From an uncultured Paracoccaceae bacterium (GTDB taxonomy: Bacteria > Pseudomonadota > Alphaproteobacteria > Rhodobacterales > Rhodobacteraceae): a stretch of DNA of 64,000 nt. A program made the translations under genes and the position numbers. This document shows, in pieces, positions 27,297-35,253 of the stretch; the stretch's first letter is position 1, and the number at the start of each line of letters is the position of its first letter. The DNA lies in the NCBI GenBank assembly GCA_947498985.1, contig CANMMF010000004.1, forward strand, positions 533,662 to 597,661. Reading direction: 5' to 3'. The notes below the pieces were generated by a model. That model ran no database searches. It was not told where the DNA came from and saw only the letters and a program-made list of their open reading frames with translations.

Positions 27297-27892
27297 GCGG
27301 CGATCCCTCTGCGGTGGGGGACCTGCAGGGGTTTTTCCACATCCGCATCCTGATCGGCCTTGTTACGGGGCTGAGTGTGACGCGCATCCTTACGGGGCTG
27401 GCGCGCTTCGTTCAGCACCCCGATCAGAGCCGGGTCTACCTGCCGCATCTTGTCTGGGCCGGGTTCCTGCTTCTGTACGTGTTCCACTTCTGGTGGGCCG
27501 AGTTCGGGTTGCTCGCGGTGACGCGCTGGCAGTTCGAGGATTTCCTGTTCATCATCTTCTACGCGGCGCTGATCTTCGTCACCGCGGCGCTGCTCTTTCC
27601 CGACCAGCTCATGGGCCACTCGGGCTACGAGGCGTACTTCACGTCGCGCCGCGTGTGGTTCTACGGCCTGCTTCTGGCGATCCTGATCGTCGATCTGGCC
27701 GATACGCGGTTCAAGGGCGTGGCACATTTTCAGTCGCTCGGATGGCCCTATGCCGTGCGCCAGATTCTGCTGATGGCGCTGGCGGTCGCGGGGCTTATGA
27801 CAAGACGGCCTGGCGCACATCTTGGATTTGCCGGGGCCGCGTTCCTCGTGGAGATCTGGTGGATCTTCACGCGCTATCGGTTTCTCGAATGA
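27290..27892 (+). CDS. Hypothetical integral membrane protein
   Basis: The 200-residue protein has five to six predicted membrane helices (HIRILIGLVTGLSVTRILTG, LVWAGFLLLYVFHFWW, FLFIIFYAALIFVTAALLF, VWFYGLLLAILIVDLA, ILLMALAVAGLM). No known family was recognised. The GTG start overlaps the end of the receptor-channel gene by seven bases, so the two are likely co-translated. It could be an auxiliary membrane subunit, but that rests on position only. Confidence 0.7.
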   Translation: MVSGDPSAVGDLQGFFHIRILIGLVTGLSVTRILTGLARFVQHPDQSRVYLPHLVWAGFLLLYVFHFWWAEFGLLAVTRWQFEDFLFIIFYAALIFVTAALLFPDQLMGHSGYEAYFTSRRVWFYGLLLAILIVDLADTRFKGVAHFQSLGWPYAVRQILLMALAVAGLMTRRPGAHLGFAGAAFLVEIWWIFTRYRFLE

Positions 27893-27938
27893 CGGCGAAG
27901 CACTCCTTCCGTGCAAGCGCAATTCGAAAGAAAAAGAC

Positions 27939-28787
27939 ATGCTGAAATCGTTTCACCACTTCGCCGACCGCTATGCCTTGCCAATCTCCCTGGCCATCGT
28001 TTTCGCCTATTTCCTATATTTCTTCCTGCCCGCTGCAAGGTCCTCCCACAGTTTTGGGCGCGGCCACACACATGGCGAGATCGACTCGACGCTGGGCCAA
28101 CTGGTCACCGAACTGTCGATGGCGCTTCCGGTGCTTGCGATCATCCTGCTTTTCGGCTGGTCGCGCTCCGCGCGCCTCAGCAGCCCGATCCGCGGACGCG
28201 GGCTCTGGTGGTTCGTGCTTCCGCTTCTCTACACCCTCGGCCTGACGTTCATCGCCGTTGTGATGGCGACGCAGGTTCCAGAAGGGGCGCTGCCCTCGGT
28301 CGCAAGTATTCTCTCGCTTCTGACGATGGTGGCACTCATCGGCCTGTTCGAGGAACTGTTGTTCCGCGGCATCCTGATGCGCGGGCTCGAAAGCCGGCTT
28401 GGCACCGTCGCGGCGCTGGTGATCTCCTCGGTCGCGTTCGGGCTTATGCATTACGTCAACTGGGTCGCCGGGCAGCCCTTCGGCGATACGACGGCGCAGG
28501 TCTTTCACGCGATGGGCGCCGGGTTTCTCTTCGGCAGCCTGATGCTCATCACCGGGTCGATCTGGCCGTCGGTGCTGCTGCACGCCCTTTGGGACGGCGG
28601 TGTCAGCCTGGTCGCGACCGTGCGGTCCGCGCTTCCGACGGACATCGTGGTGCAGACCAGCGCCGCGGAGGGCCCCGGTGGCATCCTCGGGCTCCTCTTC
28701 ACCGGGTTCGAGCCGCTCTACGGCTTCCTCGTCCTTCTGGTCTGGCTGGTGCACCGCCGCCAGTCGTCCTTAAGCCCCACCACTTAA
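27939..28787 (+). CDS. CPBP family intramembrane protease
   Basis: The 282-residue membrane protein has about eight hydrophobic segments and the CPBP (Abi/CAAX-like) motifs. These are LIGLFEELLFRGILMRGLE (motif EExxxR), then AFGLMHYVNW with the second histidine, and SVLLHALWDGG with the motif H-x-x-x-D/N. Catalysis is by glutamate and histidine within the membrane. The start at 27939 (MLKSFHHFADRY) was chosen because it begins just before the first helix. It lies 46 bp after the preceding gene. Some CPBP proteins process exported peptides or protect against bacteriocins; the role here is unknown. Confidence 0.85.
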   Translation: MLKSFHHFADRYALPISLAIVFAYFLYFFLPAARSSHSFGRGHTHGEIDSTLGQLVTELSMALPVLAIILLFGWSRSARLSSPIRGRGLWWFVLPLLYTLGLTFIAVVMATQVPEGALPSVASILSLLTMVALIGLFEELLFRGILMRGLESRLGTVAALVISSVAFGLMHYVNWVAGQPFGDTTAQVFHAMGAGFLFGSLMLITGSIWPSVLLHALWDGGVSLVATVRSALPTDIVVQTSAAEGPGGILGLLFTGFEPLYGFLVLLVWLVHRRQSSLSPTT

Positions 28788-28809
28788 CCCCCAACATGGA
28801 GCGACTGCC

Positions 28810-29349
28810 ATGACCTCTCTGACCTTCCACTCTGTTAAACGTATCATCGCCGCGGCGACCCTCGCCGCAGGCGCCACCCTCGGCGCCACCGCCGCCAAAG
28901 CGGAGTTCACCGTCGAATGCGTATCGCACCACAAAGATTACCACGAATGTGCTGCCGGTCCGCTGAATGCGCCGGAACTTATCTACCAGGAGTCCTCAGC
29001 GCCATGCATCAAGAACCGCTCCTGGGGCTTTAACCGAAAAACCAACCGCATCTGGGTTTCTGCCGGCTGCCGCGCCGTCTTTGCCGACCACCAGGGTTAT
29101 CACCACGGCGCCTCTGGCACCTACGACAGCGGCGCCCGGCATTACGATTCCAGTGGGCAAGATCTCGGGGCAGCTGCCGGTGCCCTTTTGGGCGCTCTTG
29201 TCATCGGTGCCATCGCCGACGGGATCGACCCCAAGCAGCATTCGGGCAAGCCGCACCACAGCTCAAACAAGCCGCCGCACAAGCGAAGCAGCCAAGGGCA
29301 GTGCCACGGAGTCGGCTGTATCGTCGACAATCCCGATTACTATCGCTGA
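28810..29349 (+). CDS. Secreted DUF3011-domain protein with glycine-zipper segment
   Basis: The 179-residue protein has a signal peptide (cleavage near AKA-EFT). A DUF3011-type module follows with the spaced motif VECVSHHKDYHEC, then a SSAPCIKNRSWGF segment and IWVSAGCRAVF. After this comes a Gly/Ala-rich hydrophobic stretch (LGAAAGALLGALVIGAIADG), which could be a membrane-inserting zipper. The tail is His/Ser/Lys-rich (KPHHSSNKPPHKRSSQG) and may bind metal or polymer. It lies 22 bp after the CPBP gene. DUF3011 function is unknown; a periplasmic or envelope location is likely. Confidence 0.8.
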   Translation: MTSLTFHSVKRIIAAATLAAGATLGATAAKAEFTVECVSHHKDYHECAAGPLNAPELIYQESSAPCIKNRSWGFNRKTNRIWVSAGCRAVFADHQGYHHGASGTYDSGARHYDSSGQDLGAAAGALLGALVIGAIADGIDPKQHSGKPHHSSNKPPHKRSSQGQCHGVGCIVDNPDYYR

Positions 29350-29417
29350 TCGCAACGGCGATCGATGCAACCGGCCCCCATCCCGGGGGCACACCGGCCA
29401 AACCCAAAGGACACATC

Positions 29418-29669
29418 ATGAGACTCAAGCGCATCCCCATTATCGCGCTGCCAGTCGTGCTTTCGCTTCTGGTGGCAGCGTGCGCAGAGACCCCGCAGCA
29501 GCGAGCCGCCGTCAATCATGAGATGGGCTGCCTGGCCGGTGGCGTCGCAGGGGCCCTGATCGGCGCGGCTATCGGCGATCAGTTCGGCCGCGGCGCGGGC
29601 CGCGACTTTGCAAGAACGGCTGGCGGCATAGACGGCGCCGTCGGGGGCCGCAATCTGACCTGCGGTTGA
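29418..29669 (+). CDS. Small lipoprotein with glycine-zipper motif
   Basis: The 83-residue protein has a lipoprotein signal ending in the lipobox VAAC (Cys22), then a short linker and a Gly-rich hydrophobic stretch (GCLAGGVAGALIGAAIGDQF) of the glycine-zipper type. It ends in a Gly-rich tail with a terminal Cys. RBS AAAGGAC precedes the ATG. Such proteins sit in the outer or inner membrane; no specific function can be assigned. It shares the zipper feature with the preceding gene. Confidence 0.8.
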   Translation: MRLKRIPIIALPVVLSLLVAACAETPQQRAAVNHEMGCLAGGVAGALIGAAIGDQFGRGAGRDFARTAGGIDGAVGGRNLTCG

Positions 29670-29692
29670 GATGCATGAACAGGAGCAATGAT

Positions 29693-30043
29693 ATGAAACG
29701 TTATGCAATGACCGCGGTGGCGGCTCTTTCCTTCACCATCGCCGGCCCCGCGCTGGCGGACGATCTGCTTGACGAGGCCGATCTCGCATTTGTGGACCAG
29801 AACGGCGACGGTATCATCACCGAGGAAGAATACGTCGCCTATATGGACGCGGTTTTCAACGCGACCGACGAGGACAACAGCGGGTGGATTTCCTACGACG
29901 AGATCGAATTCCTGCTCGACGAGGATGAACGCGCCAATATCGACCCAAACCGGGACGGCCGCATCACCAGGGCCGAGTACGACGCCCAGATGCGCCGTGA
30001 CTTCGAGATGGCGGATCAGGATGGAAACGGCGTCTTGAACTGA
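29693..30043 (+). CDS. Periplasmic EF-hand calcium-binding protein
   Basis: The 116-residue protein has a signal peptide (cleavage near ALA-DDL). Three complete EF-hand loops follow (DQNGDGIITEEE, DEDNSGWISYDE, DPNRDGRITRAE) and a fourth, shortened one at the very end (DQDGNGVLN). The calcium-ligating Asp, Asn and Glu positions are intact in the full loops. ATG 29693 has an AGGAG element at good spacing; an in-frame ATG further upstream is less likely. A periplasmic Ca2+ sensor or buffer is implied. It lies in the operon headed by the receptor channel. Confidence 0.87.
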   Translation: MKRYAMTAVAALSFTIAGPALADDLLDEADLAFVDQNGDGIITEEEYVAYMDAVFNATDEDNSGWISYDEIEFLLDEDERANIDPNRDGRITRAEYDAQMRRDFEMADQDGNGVLN

Positions 30044-30124
30044 GCCTGAACGGCATGGCCTTTGCCTTTGGAGAGACGGCCATGCACCCATCAACCCAAC
30101 GCCAGTCACCTAGAGGATCTCACA

Positions 30125-30580
30125 GTGATACGCCTTAATCGCCTTGGCATCGCCATAGCCTGTGTCATGGGGCTGGCTGCCCCGGCCAGCGCCGACTTCA
30201 TCGACACGACATGGACCGTGACAGGTTTCGCGGGCGATGCGTCCTTCATCGATCCCGATGGCTTGATCGGTCAGACCCAAGGTTTTGATGCTGGATTTGC
30301 GGAAGGCGCATTTTTCTCCTGCGACTTCTTGGGACTGACGGCGGCTTTCAACAGATACGGTAACGCCGATTTCTTCGATAACCCGGAATTCGCGCTGTTC
30401 GCACCACTGCGCGACATGATGACCGACGAAAGCGAGACGATCTTCGTTCACCGAATAAGTTGCGCAGGTGGCGGCGACGCGAGGCAACGAGCGCAGCTTT
30501 ATCCCTTCATCACCAATGAAACACGCAGCCGCGCCTGGTATCTTTTCGAAGGCGGCGTGTTCACGTTGCGGGCCGAGTAG
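30125..30580 (+). CDS. Hypothetical secreted protein
   Basis: The 151-residue protein starts at GTG 30125, which has an AGAGGA element before it, and begins with a signal peptide (IRLNRLGIAIACVMGLAAP, cleavage near ASA-DFI). The mature part has two cysteines (FFSCDFLGLTAAF, RISCAGGGDARQR) that could pair. No domain is recognised. Two bases separate it from the lipase gene, so the two are co-transcribed and perhaps work together, for example as a chaperone or inhibitor; that is speculative. Confidence 0.7.
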   Translation: MIRLNRLGIAIACVMGLAAPASADFIDTTWTVTGFAGDASFIDPDGLIGQTQGFDAGFAEGAFFSCDFLGLTAAFNRYGNADFFDNPEFALFAPLRDMMTDESETIFVHRISCAGGGDARQRAQLYPFITNETRSRAWYLFEGGVFTLRAE

Positions 30581-30582
30581 TC

Positions 30583-31533
30583 ATGCCACATGCCTATGAT
30601 CTCACCACACGTCGCAGGATGCTCATCTCGTTGGCTGCTCTGCCATTGGTCAGCGGATGCGGCGCCTTTCGGCCCGATGCGTTTGCCAGTCCAGCCGGAA
30701 TGCGCGACGCCTCAGGGGCGGATTTCAATGCGATCAATATCTATGCGCGCTACGCCGGAGCGGCGTATCGAACCGATGACGAGATCCGGGACGCTTTCCC
30801 GCAAACCATCCGCATCCAATCGACGCGCCGGGACGGCGCGCGGTACTTTCTCGAGGTCTCGCCCGCGCCCCGGACGCAGACGATCAGCGTGCGCGGCACC
30901 CGGTCGTGGGCCGACCGGCTCCACGATATCGAGTTCCGCCTGGTCGAGGAACTGGCCGCAGAGGCCGCCTTTCATCGCGGCTTTGACCGGGATGCGCGCC
31001 TGATCTATGACGACGTCACGCCGTTTCTGCGCCCGGGCTATCGCACGCGCGTCACCGGCCATTCGCTTGGCGCGGCGGTGTCGGCGATCTTGATGATCTA
31101 TCTGCTGCGGGACGGCTATGACGTGCAGCCCAGCATCAATTTCGGTCAGCCAAAGTTCACCAACGCGGCTGGGGCGGAGCTTTACGCCGACCTGCCCATC
31201 CTGCGGGTGGTGAACCGCAACGATGTCGTTCCGATGCTGCCCCCCCGCCTGTCGCGCGACCCCAACCACGGCTCCTATACACATATCGGCGAAGAGCTGA
31301 TCCTGCTTGGCGGCTCCGATTTCGTGCATATTGGCGCCCATGATGCCGAGCGGGTTTCCGTGGCTGAGTCTTGGCGAGATCGTCGCTATGCCTCCCTCGC
31401 CGATCACCGGATGGCGCGCTATCTCGAGGTTTTGGAGGCCAGACCCGAAGTTCCCCGCCAGGTGCCATTCGCTCAGTGGCGTCAATCTGCGCGAGATCTC
31501 TCCGAACCGCCGTCGGTGGACGACGCAACTTGA
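30583..31533 (+). CDS. Class 3 lipase-like lipoprotein
   Basis: The 316-residue protein has a lipoprotein signal with a twin-arginine-like start (TTRRRMLISLAALP) and the lipobox VSGC. The lipase class 3 fold follows: ISVRGTRSWADRLHDIEF, the nucleophile elbow TGHSLGAAVSAIL with the catalytic Ser, an Asp in VVNRNDVVPMLPP, and a possible His in DPNHGSYTHIG. It would hydrolyse lipids or esters at the cell envelope. It is tightly linked to the upstream secreted protein gene, and a LysR gene follows after 18 bp. Confidence 0.85.
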   Translation: MPHAYDLTTRRRMLISLAALPLVSGCGAFRPDAFASPAGMRDASGADFNAINIYARYAGAAYRTDDEIRDAFPQTIRIQSTRRDGARYFLEVSPAPRTQTISVRGTRSWADRLHDIEFRLVEELAAEAAFHRGFDRDARLIYDDVTPFLRPGYRTRVTGHSLGAAVSAILMIYLLRDGYDVQPSINFGQPKFTNAAGAELYADLPILRVVNRNDVVPMLPPRLSRDPNHGSYTHIGEELILLGGSDFVHIGAHDAERVSVAESWRDRRYASLADHRMARYLEVLEARPEVPRQVPFAQWRQSARDLSEPPSVDDAT

Positions 31534-31551
31534 CAGGATGGGCGGCATGCC

Positions 31552-32484
31552 ATGACTAATGAGGACATGGACCGGGTGCGCCAGATGGAAATCTTCATTC
31601 AAGTGATGGAGAGCGGTAACTTTTCACGTGCCGCCAACGTGTTGGGCGTGCCCCGGTCAACCGTGACCACCGTGATCCAGTCGCTGGAAGATCGTGTCGG
31701 CACCCAGCTTTTGCTGCGCTCCACCCGACAGATGAAAGCGACCGAAGAAGGGCACAGATTTCTTGCCACGGCGCGCGAGATCGTCGAGGCCGTGAACGAC
31801 ACCGATCGCATGTTCCGCCCGTCCGATGATCGGTTGGAAGGTCGATTGCGTGTCGACGTCCCCAATCGTCTGGGGCGCCGGATCCTGATCCCTGCGCTGC
31901 CGGAATTTCTTGGCGAGCACCCCGATTTGCGGATCGAGCTCAGCTCGTCCGACAGTATGGTCGATCTGATCGCCGAAGGGCTCGATTGTATCATTCGCGT
32001 CGGACGTCCCGAGGACTCGGAGATGATCTGCAAAAAGCTCGGCGAGTTCTCGGTCGTCACCTGCTGCAGCCCCTCCTATCTGCAGCGTCATGGGCCGCTC
32101 GACACGTCCGACCAGTTGAACGGTCACCAGATGATAAGGTATGGACCGAGCCTGCCGACCCGACCCAGCAGCATCGCGCAAAAAAGACTGGCCGAAATGG
32201 TCGAGTTGCCGGTGTCCGAAACAGTGACGGTCAACAATGCCGAAGCCTATTACGCCGCCGCTCGGGCCGGTCTGGGGATCATCCACGCCCCGGCCTTCGA
32301 GGTCGAAGAGTATCTGTCGTCCCGAGAATTGGTGACCGTCGCGCACGATATTACGATCCCCAAACAGCAGTTGTCATTCCTCTACACCAAACGCCGCAAC
32401 ATTCCGGTCCGGGTGGAACGGTTCCGCGACTGGGTCGCGGGTGTATTCAGTCGTGCCGGCGTATTCGAAACGTATCTACAATGA
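31552..32484 (+). CDS. LysR family transcriptional regulator
   Basis: The 310-residue protein has an N-terminal winged helix-turn-helix (MEIFIQVMESGNFSRAANVL, then TVTTVIQSLEDRVGTQLL). A type 2 periplasmic-binding-like effector domain follows (LRVDVPNRLGRRILIPALPE, DCIIRVGRPEDSEMICKKLG, YYAAARAGLGIIHAPAFEVE). It lies 18 bp after the lipase gene at the end of the accessory run. It may control this operon, although LysR genes are usually divergent from their targets. The ligand is unknown. IS debris starts downstream. Confidence 0.9.
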   Translation: MTNEDMDRVRQMEIFIQVMESGNFSRAANVLGVPRSTVTTVIQSLEDRVGTQLLLRSTRQMKATEEGHRFLATAREIVEAVNDTDRMFRPSDDRLEGRLRVDVPNRLGRRILIPALPEFLGEHPDLRIELSSSDSMVDLIAEGLDCIIRVGRPEDSEMICKKLGEFSVVTCCSPSYLQRHGPLDTSDQLNGHQMIRYGPSLPTRPSSIAQKRLAEMVELPVSETVTVNNAEAYYAAARAGLGIIHAPAFEVEEYLSSRELVTVAHDITIPKQQLSFLYTKRRNIPVRVERFRDWVAGVFSRAGVFETYLQ

Positions 32485-32789
32485 GCGGCCAAGGTCACAT
32501 TTGCGTCCGGGTGGGTCCGAACGCGCCTTTGTTTTTTGGATTGCAGGCCGTCCTTGGGCGGTCTGGAGTCCAGCATTGTCGTGACTTCGGAGTTGGGTTG
32601 GGGCTTGCAGGTCGTTCAAAAACTTCAAGTCGCGCTTTAAAGCTTTTCGGGAGATACTTGAGACATCTCGCATCGAAAATGTCCCGTGAACGCGAAGCGT
32701 GACAGGGTATTTTCGAGTCAGATTTATCCCGAAACGCTATAGTGTCGGAATTCCTCCTGGCGCGTTTACTGTTCTCGCACGACGCGTAG

Positions 32790-33021
32790 AGTGTAACCGG
32801 TGTTTTGGTCGCAAGGTGGCAGTGTAGTTCCAAGGCCAGAGTTCTGCGATGCGGCTTTGCATGTGACCGCGGGCGATGGCGGTGCGGGTACTGGCCAGCC
32901 ATTCATGCAGATCGATAGCGTTCAATTTGCAGGTCTCGATCAGCGATGCGATGACGGCCAAGTTTCCGGCTCCAGCATCATGGCCGGCAAATAGCGCAAT
33001 CTTCCGGTTCAGCGCAAGCCC
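32790..33021 (-). pseudogene. IS66 transposase (TnpC) C-terminal remnant
   Basis: The minus strand encodes only the C-terminal end of an IS66 TnpC, recognisable from LALNRKIALFAGHDAG, then VIASLIETCKLNAIDLHEWL and GHMQSRIAELWPWNY. The N-terminal DDE core is missing. It lies in opposite orientation to the tnpABC genes to its right, so at least two IS66-type elements were involved. The stretch 32,485-32,790 between the LysR gene and this remnant has no gene. Confidence 0.8.
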
Positions 33022-33140
33022 TGTTTCGACCCCAGCTTCCTGATGATTGCTCGATCTGCGAGTCCGTTGATGAGAGTAATTTGGCAATGGAGGCGGATTT
33101 GGGAGGCGATATAGAGCACCATATGGAGGAGATTTGCCGG

Positions 33141-33518
33141 ATGGAGGTCATGGTTGGCCCATCTGGCAAGCGGCGTTGGTCGGATGAGTACAAGGGGCAG
33201 TTGGTTGCGGAGACGCTTGTGCCGGGCGTGACGGTGAATGAGGTTGCGCGGCGGCATGATTTGCGCCCCAATCATCTGTCGGAATGGCGGCGGCGTGCAC
33301 GGGAGGGGAAGTTGGTCTTGCCGGCTTTGCCGGATCCCGAGGCGGATTCCGTGCCCATGTTTGCGCCAATGGTTATCGAAGAGTTAACCGACCGTACGGT
33401 GGGCGCCGGGGGCGCAACGCTTGAGATCGTCTGCGGCGAGGTGGTGATCCGGCTGAGCGCGGCGACTCCGGCGGTTCGGATTGCGGGCATTGTTCATGCC
33501 CTGAATGAGGCATCATGA
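33141..33518 (+). CDS. tnpA: IS66 family accessory protein TnpA
   Basis: The protein is about 125 residues from MEVMVGPSGKRRW, with a helix-turn-helix (GVTVNEVARRHDLRPNHLSEW) typical of IS66 orf1. Transposition of IS66 needs it together with TnpB and TnpC. The start at 33141 has GAGGAG upstream; the frame is open further. It overlaps tnpB by four bases (ATGA), the usual IS66 arrangement. The gene seems intact, but the element cannot be active because tnpC is truncated. Confidence 0.85.
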   Translation: MEVMVGPSGKRRWSDEYKGQLVAETLVPGVTVNEVARRHDLRPNHLSEWRRRAREGKLVLPALPDPEADSVPMFAPMVIEELTDRTVGAGGATLEIVCGEVVIRLSAATPAVRIAGIVHALNEAS

Positions 33519-33868
33519 TCTTCCCGTCGAACCGGGTGCGGATCGGTGTGACGACGAAACCGGTGGACTTCCGCAAGGGCCATGACGGACTGGCGGCCCT
33601 TGTGAAGAACGAGCTCAGGAAGGAGCCCTTCACCGGGACGGTGTTCGTGTTCCGGGCCAAGCGGGCGGATCGGCTGAAGCTCCTGTACTGGGACGGGACC
33701 GGGCTGGTGATGGCGTTCAAGCGGCTGGAGGAGACGACGTTTGCCTGGCCGGGGATCCGGGATGGGCTGATGGCGCTGAACCACGCCCAGTTCGAGGCGC
33801 TGCTTGCCGGGCTGGACTGGCGGAAGGTGAAGGCGCTGGCGGCGCGTCAGCCGACTGCGGCAGAGTGA
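33515..33868 (+). CDS. tnpB: IS66 family accessory protein TnpB
   Basis: The 117-residue protein of the IS66 Orf2 family is intact, with the characteristic start MIFPSNRVRIGVTTKPVDFR and the motif KLLYWDGTGLVMAFKRLEE, ending FAWPGIRDGLM and a short C-terminal part. It is translationally coupled to tnpA. Its function in IS66 transposition is essential but biochemically unclear. Confidence 0.9.
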   Translation: MIFPSNRVRIGVTTKPVDFRKGHDGLAALVKNELRKEPFTGTVFVFRAKRADRLKLLYWDGTGLVMAFKRLEETTFAWPGIRDGLMALNHAQFEALLAGLDWRKVKALAARQPTAAE

Positions 33869-33922
33869 CTCGGAGAGCCGATTGCGCGGGTCGCCGGGGG
33901 TAGGATTTGATAGATCGCGGCC

Positions 33923-34327
33923 ATGATCGAAGCGGCCGATCTCTCCGACGATGTCGATACGCTGAAGGCGATGATCCTGGCAGCAGACGGGCGTGGGGAA
34001 CGCCATGTCAAGCGCATCGCACAGCTGGAAAAACGGCTGGCCGATGTCAAACGCGCCCTGTTCGGGCGCAAGTCCGAGAAGGCCGACCCGGATCAGTTCG
34101 AGCTGGCGCCGGAAGACATCGAAACAGCGGTCGAGAGCATCCAGGCTGCCGAGGATGCGGACGAGCGGCGGTTTGCTGGCAAACCCCGCCCGCGCAAGGC
34201 CAACCGGGGATCGCTGCCCCGGCATCTGCCGCGCATCGAGGAATTGATCGAACCGGAAAGCACGGTCTGCGATTGCGGCCACGAGCGCCATGTGATCGGC
34301 GAGGATGTCAGCGAGCGGCTGGATATC
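33923..34327 (+). pseudogene. tnpC: IS66 transposase TnpC, truncated after about 135 codons
   Basis: Only the N-terminal part of the DDE transposase is present: a coiled coil (RIAQLEKRLADVKRALFG), the basic linker (GKPRPRKANRGSLPRHLPR) and the zinc-finger start CDCGHERHVIGEDVSERLDI. Sequence identity to IS66 stops at about 34327, where a different element begins on the other strand. The reading frame runs on to 34411 through foreign DNA. The catalytic domain is gone. Confidence 0.85.
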
Positions 34328-34379
34328 TTACCCCGAACCGGTAGAACAGGCTCTCCTGCGTCTCCAACCGTCCCATCAT
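34328..34379 (-). pseudogene. 5' fragment of an IS1182/IS5-like transposase gene
   Basis: On the minus strand a strong ribosome-binding site (GGAGG, just beyond 34380) precedes a start with the residues MMGRLETQESLFYRFGVR, which resembles the N-terminus of IS1182-type transposases (Q-E-x-L-F-Y-x-F). After 18 codons it runs into the broken tnpC, so this is where one IS interrupted or recombined with another. The family assignment is from the short N-terminus only. Confidence 0.55.
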
Positions 34380-34534
34380 CGCCCAATCCTCCCTGCCAAT
34401 ATGGCAAGTGACTCAGCGGCTTGAGCTCCGTTCAAGGCCGGATTCTCCACCAATATCGTTGGCTATCAACGGAGCATAGTCGGTTGAATTTTGGCACGCA
34501 TCGACGTTCTGAGTCATTCGCGGTACCGTCGGAT

Positions 34535-34969
34535 ATGCGAGTTTTGGCGTTTATATCTGTCGGCTTGTTCTATCTCGCGGCTGGGACCACCGTCCTCGCG
34601 CGTGTGGCTGGTACATGCACGCAAGGTGACGCCGACCGATTGTTCGGTGTGGTGGGCTCCATAGCGCTTTATGGCCTAGCGCTCCTCGGGCTTTGGCTGT
34701 CGGCACAGGCGCGCGCCTTGGTCTTATTCTTGCTGCCATTGGTGCCAGTCGTGATATGGCAAGCATGGTTTTCGGCTCGGTTATCGTTCGAGGTCTTCGT
34801 GCTCGAAAGGTCAGCATGTAGCGTGCTTGAAGGTGCTGTTCCCGAGTATCCGATGAGTGGTTCAGAAGCCTTCTTTGCTATCACCTGGCCGATGATGTCT
34901 TTTGGTCTCTTAGTTGGGCTATCAGCACTCCTGTTGCGTCGTTCAAGTACGGATCGCGCAGCCCAATAG
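34535..34969 (+). CDS. Hypothetical membrane protein
   Basis: The protein is about 144 residues from ATG 34535 (MRVLAFISVGLFYLAAG); an upstream in-frame ATG would give 182 residues but covers IS-border sequence. Four hydrophobic segments are visible (LAFISVGLFYLAAGTTVLA, VGSIALYGLALLGLWL, LVLFLLPLVPVVIW, ITWPMMSFGLLVGLSALLL). No family is recognised. GC content is lower than in core genes, consistent with acquisition. The 284-bp gap to the next gene holds no feature beyond a likely promoter. Confidence 0.55.
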   Translation: MRVLAFISVGLFYLAAGTTVLARVAGTCTQGDADRLFGVVGSIALYGLALLGLWLSAQARALVLFLLPLVPVVIWQAWFSARLSFEVFVLERSACSVLEGAVPEYPMSGSEAFFAITWPMMSFGLLVGLSALLLRRSSTDRAAQ

Positions 34970-35253
34970 TCGCCGATCAGAGTACAGCATCTGGTGGCGG
35001 GAGTTTTTCACCAGTATCGGTCGCTTTTGGCCGCTAACGTCGCCTCAACCATCGCGCGAGCACCTCCGCTGAGGTGATCAAACGTCGGTTGTGCGGATAG
35101 GCTGTGTGAACACTGTCAGCCATTGCGTAGATTATTCGGCCTTGGGTTTGGTCATGTGTCCCGCAACAAAGTGCTTCTCTGATCTCTATTCACTAACCTG
35201 TGCATAATCGTCAGCAGGCTCAAAGTTTGCAGTCCCTTACTTGAGGTAAAATA

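Noticed and set aside
34975..35045. A possible fifth R1 copy before the winged-helix regulator gene
   Set aside because: Only a short GGCCAAAAGCGACC-like match on the minus strand; the core and right arm do not align.
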